Assembly: GCF_958295425.1 (NCBI RefSeq)
Contig: NC_081146.1
Span: 26,233,264 to 26,297,263 of the forward strand
Origin: Solea solea
Lineage: Eukaryota; Chordata; Actinopteri; Pleuronectiformes; Soleidae
Direction of reading: 5' to 3'
DNA: 64,000 nt
The position numbers and the translations under genes are program-made. Shown piece after piece: positions 45,187 through 56,787 of the stretch. Position 1 is the first letter of the stretch. Every line of letters starts with the position of its first letter. Below the pieces are notes generated by a model. The model was given only the letters and a program-made list of their open reading frames with translations. It ran no database searches and was not told where the DNA came from.

Positions 45187-48100
45187 GTCTGTCTCCCTCT
45201 GTCTCTCTGTCTCTCTCTCCCTCTGTCTGTCTCTCTCTCTGTGGATCGATGTCACCAGATTCTTCGGCTCATTCAAACCTAATAACACAGTTAACGATCG
45301 ATTCAGAAGAAACATCTGAGTGAGTGTGTGACGTCTGACGGACGCACAAACACCACAAGTGTTTTTTATCTGTATCACACACACACACACTCATGCTGCG
45401 TCCACCTCTCAGAACAATTACTGTCTACATCACTTCTGTTTTCCTGAGGTGTGAGAGATTGATGTGAAGCAGATAACACATGGGATTTGTTTTCCTCCCT
45501 CTCTCCGTCTGTCTCTCTCTCTCTCCCCATCCCTCTGGATGGATGGATACATCATTGGATGGATACATCATTGGATGGATGGATGAATGAATCATTGGAT
45601 GGATACATCATTGGATGGATGGATGGATGAATGAATTATTGGATGGATGATAAATCATTGGATGGATGGATGGATGGATGGATAAATCATTGGATGGATG
45701 GATGATAAATCCTTGAATGGATGGATGGATGATAAATCGTTGGATGGATGATAAATCATTGGATGGATGGATGGATGATAAATCATTGGATGGATGATAA
45801 ATCATTGGATGGATGGATGATAAATCATTGGATGGATGATAAATCATTGGATGGATGGATGATAAATCATTGGATGGATGATAAATCATTGGATGGATGC
45901 ATGATAAATCATTGGATGGATGATAAATCATTGGATGGATGATAAATCATTGGATGGATGGATGATAAATCATTGGATGGATAAATAAACACTCTTACAG
46001 TCACAACTTTACAAGTGTGACTTTTCTTTAATACAAACGCGGCATCCATTTTCTAAGTCTCAGGTGTGGTTCCAGTCTCAGGTCTGGATCCAGTCTCAGG
46101 TGTGGTTCCAGTCTCAGGTCTGGATCCAGTCTCAGGTGTGGTTCCAGTCTCAGGCAATCAGACGAGAGATAGGTTTGTAATCTCCTCCTCTTCCTGTTCT
46201 GTTTTTTCAGAGCGTGAAGATCCTGACGTATCGAGAGCCTCAGAATCCAGAGTACAAAGAGTTTGTCGTCAACCTGAAGGACGACGCCAGGACCAGGTTT
46301 AACTACACTGTAGAGGACACACTGGTGAGTGTGTGTGTGTGTGTGTGTGGGTGTGGGTGTTAGTCGTGGACAGAAACACGTTCTTTGTGAACTTGGTTCA
46401 GAGGGGAACTGAAAAATGTTGTTGCTTCACAAAAGTCGTAAACCCAGACTTTTTACCAGTTTGTCAAAAAGGTGTCAACCATAAGAAGAAGAAGGAGCGG
46501 AGACATTTTGTCTGATTCTGTCAAATGTTAAGGCCTTTTCAGGGTTCAGATTGAGTTTAAGGGTTAAATTAAGGGTTTTGGCATGTACTGTACTTGTGAT
46601 GGTTAAGATTAAGGTAAGGGGCTTGGAAATGCATTCAATGGACATTTCTGTCATAAACACTGACCTTAACATTAGGGCTGGACGATATGAGAAGATGAAT
46701 AGATGAATAAAGCATTGAATGGATGAATGATGGATGTATCTTGAAACCCTGAAAAAAACCCTTAAAAGACATGAGGACCTGAAAACTGAAAACTATTCAA
46801 CATTTAAGAAGCAGTGTTTTAATGATTTCAAACAAAAACACACTCAGAGCGGTGATTATCGGAACAGTTGAAGTGTTTCTGTCGCAGGTCGTCGTCTGAT
46901 CTCGTTAACGCTCGTCAGGAGCAGCAGGAGTTTCAGTCACTTCTCGGCCTTTTTATAGTTTTCTTCTTCAAACGTTAACGAGGACGTCTCACTGTTTCCC
47001 CTTAATTACTGAAGTGGCCAGTAGTCATGTGACCTGTGGCTGCAATTAAAACTCCAACACTGTTTCACTTATAAAACTGTAACATCAGCTGCTTTAGTTT
47101 GAACACTTTTTTTCTTCAAAAACAAAAGCATAAAACATGGGGGGTACTGTACTGTATTTATCTTGTTCATCTGGCTGCTGTTAGCTTAGCGGGAGGAAGG
47201 ATGAGATTAATGTCAAATGTTGTACTTGTTTTTGTTCAATGAAAGTCTGTATATGGACGCTAACATCGTACGTGCTAACGTCATGCATAGTAACGTTGTA
47301 CGTGCTAACACCGTACATGGTAACGTCGTACGTGCTAACACCGTACATGGTAACATCGTACTTGCTAATGTCGTACGTGCTAACACCGTACATGGTAAAA
47401 TCGTATGTGCTAACATCGTACTTGCTAATGTCGTACGTGCTAACACCGTACATGGTGAAGTCGTACAAGCTAACGTCGCTCTGATAACCTGTGATACTTG
47501 ATTCATACGTTCATATTTTTTCGACGTTATGACAGGTTTGAAAAAAGAGAGAAGACAAATCTATAAATTTAAATTCCTCTCGTCTTTCAGATGAACATCA
47601 TCGCTGGAGGATTCTACGACGGTCTGATGCTCTACACTCAGGCGCTCAACGAGAGCATGTCTGTGTCAGGCGGTCGACCTCCGGGTAAAGTCGTCAGAGA
47701 GAGGATGTGGAATCGAACCTTCCACGGTCAGTGCTTTTCTTTTTTCTGTGAGATTTTACCGTTTGTTCGTCTGCAGCGTTCCTCAAAGTGTGGCCTGGGG
47801 GCCCCCTGGTGGCCATAAAAGATAGTTTATACATTTATAGTCTGTATATAGTATAATCCAGGCTGAGGTAGTTGTAAAAGACTGACTCATTTAAGGTGGA
47901 AAACAATATTAATATATAATGTTTTTACAGCAGTTTTTGGGAAGGTGACATTTTCTGCCGCCAAGAACCAATTAGTAAGTTTTTATTAACTTCTTAAAGG
48001 TTCATAAAGTGGCTGAAACTTTACAGATCACATCTTAAGGTTTTGGTCTCTGAACAACTTCAGTCTCTCGGTGGAAAGCGTTGACGTGAACGAGTGAGTG

Positions 48101-49315
48101 AAAGTCGAGCGTGGATGAGAAAACGCTTGGGTCTGAGTTCCTGCGTGGAGTCCAGCTCTGAATCATGGCGTCTCTGAATCTTGGCGTCTCTGAATATCGT
48201 CTCTCTGAATCATGGCGTCTCTGAATCATCGCCTCTCTGAATCATCTTCTCTCTGAATCATGGCGTCTCTGAATATCGCATCTCTGAATCATGGCGTCTC
48301 TGAATCATCGTCTCTCTGAATCATGGCGTCTCTGAATATCGCGTCTCTGAATCATCGTCTCTCTGAATCATGGCGTCTCTGAATATCGCGTCTCTGAATC
48401 ATGGCGTCTCTGAATCATGGCGTCTCTGAATCATCGTCTCTCTGAATCATGGCGTCTCTGAATCATGGCGTCTCTGAATCATGGCGTCTCTGAATCATCG
48501 TCTCTCTGAATCATGGCGTCTCTGAATCATCGCCTCTCTGAATCATGGCGTCTCTGAATCATCGTCTCTCTGAATCATGGCGTCTCTGAATCATCGTGTC
48601 TCTGAATCATGGCGTCTCTGAATCATCGTGTCTCTGAATCATGGCGTCTCTGAATCATCGTGTCTCTGAATCATGGCGTCTCTGAATCATGGCGTCTCTG
48701 AATCCTCTTCTCTCTGAATCATGGCGTCTCTGAATCACGGCGTCTCTGAATCATGGCGTCTCTGAATCCTCTTCTCTCTGAATCATGGCGTCTCTGAATC
48801 ATGGCGTCTCTGAATCACGGCGTCTCTGAATCATGGCGTCACTAAATCATCGTCTCTCTGAATCATGGCGTCTCTGAATAATGGCGTCTCTGAATCATGG
48901 CGTCTCTGAATCATGGCGTCTCTGAATCATGGCGTCTCTGAATCATCGTCTCTCTGAATCATGGCGTCTCTGAATCCTGGCGTCTGTGACTTTGTGACGA
49001 ATGGGTTTTGATTTCCTGCCGAGCTCTGATATCAGAGCAGAACATACTCTACATTCTTGAAAGGTTGCAAAAGAAAACTGGCATCGGCCTGAGGGTGCAG
49101 CCGTTACAGATACAAGCTTTAAGATAAGAGGGAAGTTCTGCACAATGACCCGGAGCGGAGGCTAAAGACGCCACAGGTCAAGGGTCACAGGAGCATTTAG
49201 ACATAATGAGAGGAAACAGTTCCATTGAGTTTTGGAGCGTTGTCGTCCTAAGTCATTACATTCATGTATTTTCTGTAACTCAACAGGAAACTGAAGTTTG
49301 TAAACCGCTCACTCT

Positions 49316-49372
<57 letters not shown>

Positions 49373-49385
49373 TCTCCCACACACA

Positions 49386-49433
<48 letters not shown>

Positions 49434-52400
49434 AGTTGTTGATCCACTGCTGCCTCCATCACTGAGTTCAAATGTCTTATTTTGTCACTTCAGTGTTTGA
49501 AATCCAACGTTCAGATTGACCTCAGTGGCACAAAGTGACCACACGAGGCAGCAGAGGACCCGCAGCTAAAATCACTGGTTTTCTCTGTGGACTTTGGTGT
49601 GGGAGAGTGAGTGGTTTACACACTTCATTTTCCTGCAGGAAAAGTCTGTCTAACAAAGTAAAATGTGGAAAAATATTCTCGTTTTCCACATGATCTTGTT
49701 GTTAAACAGGTTTTCTCCCCCCTCTCTATTTTTACTGTACTTTACTCTCCTGTATTTCTTTTTTTTACAGTGCAGTAAAAGTTTCTGCTCAGCAGGAACA
49801 ATAATCTTTGACTTTTTTTTAAACAGATTTTTTTCTTCTTGCTGGCAGCAGCAGCAGCAGCAGAGAGTTATTAATAATCTTTCATCACTCGCTGCGTGCC
49901 TCGCCTGCGTCTCGTTACAACAGAAAGTCATGTTTCATTCTTACCTCACCAAGTATCGGTTTATCTTCTCTGACCTGCAGACAGCTGACCCTCCCCCTCC
50001 CTCCCCTCCTCCCCCCTGCTCCCCCCCCCCGCTGTCAGACGAAACACAGAAGAGAGAGGAGCTGAGTTACAGTATCGTTGATCAGAAAAACACAAACCAG
50101 ATGACATCAGCTGTTCACTTTGGAAAAAAGGAATGATTTTCCTCAGTTTGTCTGAACTCGACTGTTTCTCTCTGTGATAAGAAGGTGAAGTTGGTTTGAA
50201 GATAGCAGAAACTGCTGAGTGTCCAACTTCAAACTAACTTCACAGTGGAGCGTCACGTTGTGTCTTTATATTCTTGTTTTTTCTTAATCGCAGAATGTGA
50301 TGAAAGAGCAGAACACAAACAGAACCCGGATGAATCCGATTCAGGCCTCATGATCATAAATCTGTGTGTGAGGCCCCGCCTCCGTTGTGTCTGCAGAGGC
50401 AGATGTTTCCCCTCTGTGAAGAGGAAAGAGGAAACACTGAGGGAAAGTGAACGCCAGCGTTTCCTCGTCTCGTCCCCTCTGGCGACGCAGATCAGCTCCG
50501 GTTTCACTTTTCCATTTTCTGTCACTGGAACTGTTTGCACTCGGTTCTGATCCGTTTTCAGAAATGACACAAACGACTCTAAGACACACAAACCACACAG
50601 CTGACGGACGAGCGAGTCCGCTCAGACTGATCTGTCAGCTCTGATGGATCAGTCCAGGCTCTTTGTTTGGGTCCAGATGCTGGTTTACTTTGAAGGGTCA
50701 CTGGCTCAGAGGTCACCAGTGAAACCAGTGAGGAGGAGGAAGAGAGTGCTGCCCCACCCCGCCCCCGCCGCCCCCCCCCAGCTGGGAGTGGCTCTTCAGT
50801 ATGGAGTATTTAGGTTTAAATCCTAACTTAGAAAATTCAGTACCACTCCTCAGTCACAAAGATTTAAGGGTCAGAGGTCAAGACTTGACCAAACCCAACC
50901 GTGTTCAGTCTCATTTGGTTTTTACTCGTGGTCACATGTTCAAAGGCCTCCGTGACCGCCACCAATTCTGATGGACTCTACCAGACCTGACCTACCTTAC
51001 TTTACTTAACCCCACATTACCCAAATCCCACGTACCCTCAGCCAATTTTGATTTACCCCACCAAACCTTATTCTACCAGAACCTTCTACTGAACCCTAAG
51101 TACCTCTCCATCCTGACATACTTCACTAAATCTGACACGCTAGCCCTACTAGCCTTAGCAGCAGCAGCAGCATGTGAAGAGACATGTGATGTGTTTTTGA
51201 TCAACACATCCACACTCATGCTCCTTCACCTTCTAAGACCTTCCAGTTTCTCCAGAATCCTCATGAGATGCAGAACCTCAGAACCTGCCCAGAAAAGCTC
51301 CAATGGAAGGAGTCCAGGTATCCTTTTGATCTGATGAACCATCTCACCTGGTCTCTTTTGACGTGAGGGAGCAGTGAGCGAGGACAGTCCACGAGGACGA
51401 TGTTTTCAACGTTCATAGAAATCCACAGTGCAAGAAGAAAAACACATTTCTGATGAATACAAGACAATTTTCCGAGTTCTTTTTTGCTGCTAAGTCATTT
51501 GTTCAGTGCGGAGACTCCAGGGTCAGATGTCTCTCTGTGGCTTATTTGTCCTCCTCCTCATTTCTTTCTGTCGTCCTTCAAAGCGTCTTCTTCTCTTTGC
51601 CATTCATCCTTCATCAGTGTCTCTGCTGTCATCGCTCTCTGTGACCTCGAGTTAAAGAAACACTCGTCAACACAAACCGTCGACTGCCTGTGATTGACAC
51701 ACTTTTTTAAATAAATGTTTCACAACAAAACTTTGGAAACTTTTAACGTCCAGAGTTTTATTCAGTTTGTGAGAAGAAATTATGATTTTCATCAATTTTC
51801 AGGTAAATTCTCAGGAAAGAAACAAATCTCTCTGTAAAAGGACAGTTGAGGCTACAACTAACGATTATTTTCAATTTGGATGAATCTGCTTTTAATTTTC
51901 GTGATAAATTGATTAGTATTTGGTTCATTAAGAGTCAGAAAATGACGACTTCATTTCAAACAAAGCAAATTCAGCATATTCAGTTTTTACCATCAAAGAA
52001 ACCACAAACACAAATGGAATGATTGACGTGATCAACAATAAATTCATCCTGAAATGTAAAAATCAATCTTCATCCTTTGTGGACGCGTTCTGTCTCTTTC
52101 CCTTTGTCTCGTCTCGTTATCGACAGAGACCTGATCTGTCCTCGTCTCACTGTCAGAGCCCCTGAAAGGTGACGACGGAGACCCCAAAAATAGCCTGTAA
52201 ATCTAATGGTGTGAAACCAGAGCCTGCTGGCCCCTCCCACCGTCCTCCAGCTCCAGCTCTCGTCCTTGTTTGTCCTCCACCATGATGAACCTGAGCTCCT
52301 CTGTCTGCCTCCTAATCTCTGTCCGTCTTTCTTTTACTTTTACAATGATTTGACTGGTCATGTGACCTCATGGGACTTTGCTGCATATTTAATTATCTGA

Positions 52401-54086
52401 CGAAGATCTTGGTCCTAAAATGTCACATGATCGGTTAAAAGAGATCTTTCTGGGAGCAACAACTGTCGGGCGGAGGCTCTTTGTAATTCCTTTATTGGCC
52501 ACAAGAGGCCGATGGTGCGCAGGAATCCAAATCTAAAATCATCATAATTCACAATTTGATTATGTGAGTGAATTACTCATCATAAATTTGCAAGACTTTG
52601 GTGTGGGAGAGTGAACTCAGAAGTTTGATTGCGTTGGCGTGGTCACACATTTATCGCCGGCTGCTCTGAAAGACGCAGGTGTCAGAATGTGTCAGACGCA
52701 TCAGTCGTGATCTGACGGCGGCGGCGTCGCGTCCTCTCTCGCCCTCACTCGGCCTCTCTCTCTCCTCTCTCTCTCTCCTCTGACCTAAAGTGACTGTTCA
52801 GACTTTTCACTCGTATTAAAAACACATTTTCTTGCCGCTCCATCGCTCTGGTCGTTCTCTGGAAATGAAAGCAACAGACACATGTGTCAAGATGACACCT
52901 GCCGTACACACACACACACAGACACACTCACAGGTGGTGTGTGTTCGTGTCTCCCGTCGTTTCTGCGTCAGCGTGTGATAAAAGAGCTCAAATGTAATCA
53001 TGAGATTTATCAGCTTTTTCTGATCTTTGATGTATAAGCCACTAGCAGGAGGAGTGAAGTGGTCCTGGTTACTAGGCAACAGGTACCAGCTGTCAGGACC
53101 TGGAAAAAAACCCTGATGTACCTGTTGTTGTGTTTGTCAGAGAAACAGACGCCGGGTTTGCAAAGTAAATACAGCACCTTTTTTTTGCTTTTTAAAAATA
53201 ATTAAAGGAATGAAAATGAATGGATAAATGAAGGACAATAATGTATATTGTGCTATATTTGAACACATTTATATTAATATGTTTTACTTAGACAAACCCT
53301 GAAATAATTTGCGTCCAATTTCTGAAGTTTTTCTGTTAAATAAGATTAATCTTTAATTTTCTGACATTTTACTGTGATAAATATTCTTATGAACTAATAT
53401 TGTATTTTATTTTTATTGAAACAATTAATGAATTCCTGTCATGACACAATCGTTCCTCACGAGGGCAGAGTGTAAGGTTCTTGTCCTGATGCTAATTTGG
53501 TAACCTGTTAGCCAACGTAGCTATTTGTTTACAAATAATACACATTTCTATTAAAGACTTGGGCCAAAGGACGACTTTTAAAAGTAAGATTTTCAAGTGT
53601 GGAGTTTCACAGCTGCTTTCTTCTTCTGTGGTGTACTGCGCTTCTTTTTTAGCTATTAAATTAGCCATAATAGTTTCTTGCTAGTTTAGCTATTTGTCCA
53701 AAATGTCTTTTTCGCGTTTGCTGGTATTTGTTGAAAACTAGGCCACAGACATGTTTATCGTGTTTTTATCTGTTAAATATTTTGAGATAATTGCAACAGT
53801 AACTTCTGAAAGTGCTAGCTCCTGATTTGCTGTACACAGGATTCCTCTGTCACACTTTTTAGCTAAGCGGTTTAGTTTAGGAGCAGTTAGCTTCTTTCTC
53901 ACATGTTGACATGATTTGCCCGTGACTAACGCACTCTAGTATCGTAGTCAGTCAGACAACGTTTAAAAGAGAGGGAATTAGCGTCCATCTTTAGCTAGTA
54001 TGGGTGTGCAGTTGCACAGTAGCTTCTGTGTTAGCGTTCTTTGTCAAAGATTAGCTATCACTGGAAGTAAACAAACTTAGTAAATG

Positions 54087-54121
<35 letters not shown>

Positions 54122-54935
54122 TCATATACGCATAAATGTCCCCTCTCAACCACTTTCGGTCTCATGTCTCCTGTTACACTTCTAGCTCGACTCTACTCAG
54201 TTTATTTTTCCTTTTCCATCAGTGATAGAACCTGGTTCCCGGGTGGTTTTCTTAGTTCCTGCTCTGACGAGGTTCAGCTGAGCCGATACTAAAATGTGAC
54301 GACAACAGACTGGCGGTCACTGATTGGTCAGAGAGTGTTGTCACTGAAGAGTCATGAGCACGACGTCAAAGCCAACAATGTCCACGTAGATCTGTAGATA
54401 AAGACTTAAAATCATCTCTGTGTTCGTCTCTAACATTTACCAGCAACAGCAGCAGTGTTAGAGTTAGCAGCAGCAGTGTTAGAGTTAGCAACAGCAGTGT
54501 TAGAGTTAGCAGCAGCAGTGTTAGAGTTAGCAACAGCGTTAGAGTTGGCAGCAGTGTTAGCAGCAGCAGTGTTAGAGTTAGCAACAGCATTAGAGTTAGC
54601 AGCAGCATTGTTAGAGTTAGCAACAGCATTAGAGTTAGCAGCAGTGTTAGCAGCAGCAGTGTTAGAGTTAGCAACAGCGTTAGAGTTAGCAGCAGCAGCA
54701 GCAGTGTTACCATAAACGTGATAATTTTTCACACAAACTAATTAATGGACATTTGTGTGACGTAATCAAAGTGAAATGTGTGTGAATAATGTTCCACTTT
54801 TTTGAATTAAACTTAATTCAAATCAATGTTTGAGCTGCAAATCGTGCAGTTTATTCTGCTTCTGAATCTGTGAAGATGATTTCCTGTTCATCCACAGATT
54901 CAGACGTAGAAAGACATTAATATTTAACAGAAGAC

Positions 54936-54967
<32 letters not shown>

Positions 54968-55439
54968 AAGGGAAGGAAAAGCAATAAATAAGTATGTGGG
55001 GGAGGTGGGGGACACAGATGGGGGAGTAATAAGATTTGATCAGAGATAATAACCATGACAAACAGAACATGAAGGAAAGAAGCAGAGCGACTGAATAGAA
55101 GCGAGATCAGATTACAGCTTCCTCTCGCTGACGTTTCCGCTCCATTAACTAATGGACGTCCACTTCCCACTGGACCTGTGCTCAGCAGGTCCACCGCTGT
55201 CCCCGATGTCCACGCTTCCACCCGCCAACTGTGGACCCACGGGACAAAAAGATGGCGCAGACGTTAGACGATCGCCAGCTGTTTTTCAGAAACATAACAG
55301 CGTTAAGTCGTGACAGGACCGTGTTTGTGTGTCATCACTTAAAAATGCACTGTGATACGGATCAACAGTGCCGGCCCAAGCATTTATGGGGCCCTAAGCT
55401 AAATTTAAATCTGCTTAGGGCAGGAGAACAGTTCTGTTT

Positions 55440-55474
<35 letters not shown>

Positions 55475-56750
55475 AATCGATCTCTACAATCGACAATCAC
55501 AAAAACACCATGTTGTAATAAAAGAGACAATTACCTGCTAACACTGTTGCTAATGCTAACACTGCTGCTAACTCTTCTAATATGTAATATATTATAATAA
55601 TAATACTACTAATAATAATCAAGGACGCATGAGAACTTTAATGTTTTTGTTTCTCTAAAAAAATGTTTTTATATTTTGTGTGGGACTGTTATGGTGGAAA
55701 CATTCATCTCAAAATACCAATAACTGATATTTATAAACAAAACAACGATAACGGCCGACAGGGGCAGTGATGTCAGGAGTCAGAGGGATGAAATATAAAC
55801 GACATTCAACTGTGACAGAAATATGAGAGAACTTATCCTAATCAAAACACACACACACACACAGTTAATATTGACTTATGTGAGTTTTATGTTGTTCTGG
55901 TCAGTGAGGCAAGGCTTTCAGGAATAAGTGTGTGTGTGTGTGTGTGTGTGTGTATGAACAGTAAAAATATATCATATTCTGCTTCACAAGAACAGCCCTG
56001 AATGTGTGTGTGTTCAGGTCTATGGGGTCACGTCAGGGTCAAAAAACATTTATAATCACATTCATTTAGAAGAAAAATCGCGTTTGTACAAATTGCGATT
56101 TAATTTAGTGAATTATTCATTACATTTGAGCAGCTGTAGCATTAGCAATGTTAAACAATGGTCGTATATTATAACCCTGTTATTTGCAACAAAAGACACG
56201 TTTACAAACAAAAAATGTTTTTACTATAATCGTCTGAAAACGGGCTCTGTCAGGCAAAACTATCAGGCCTGACTGAGGGAGCGCTTGTGTGTATACAGCA
56301 GCAAAGCAGGGGCGGCCGGAGACGAGACGCAACTTTCGTAAAGTGTGTGAGATTTAGTGACATCTGCTGGTGAAGTTTCATGTTGCAGCTGAATCTGTCT
56401 GTGTAGCCTTTAATTAGCATCAAAACATAGATTAGTTGTCCATTAAAATGGCATCAAGATTTGCTCCTAAATGAATGTAAATTCTGTGGAAATTAAAACA
56501 ACAAATTAAACAATCAGGTGATTGTTGTTCATTTTACACACTGGACCTTTAAATCAATAAAATAAATGAATTAATAAAAGAAAAAGCTGGCTAGCTAAGG
56601 TTGATAGTAGCTAGCTCGCCAAGGTAGACAGATAGTAGCTAGCAAAGGTAGATGGATAGATATTTATACTAGCTAGCTAAGGTAGATAGATAATAGCTAA
56701 CTAACGATGGTTGGTAGGTAGATAGTAACTAACAAGCTAGCAAAGGTAAG

Positions 56751-56787
<37 letters not shown>

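Larger units (their letters stand above)
44812..46210 (+). other. npr1 intron 2
   Basis: Contains two copies of ACGATATTATCGCGATATTG (about 44919 and 44938), a CT/GTCT microsatellite (45085-45240) and the GGAT minisatellite at 45536-45985. No exon. Confidence 0.65.

Noticed and set aside
45046..45390. Arg/Glu/Asp-rich minus-strand frame
   Set aside because: Encoded by CT/GTCT microsatellite sequence in an npr1 intron.
47181..48988. Regularly spaced repeats resembling a CRISPR array
   Set aside because: Units are adjacent with no unique spacers, in a vertebrate intron, with no cas genes.
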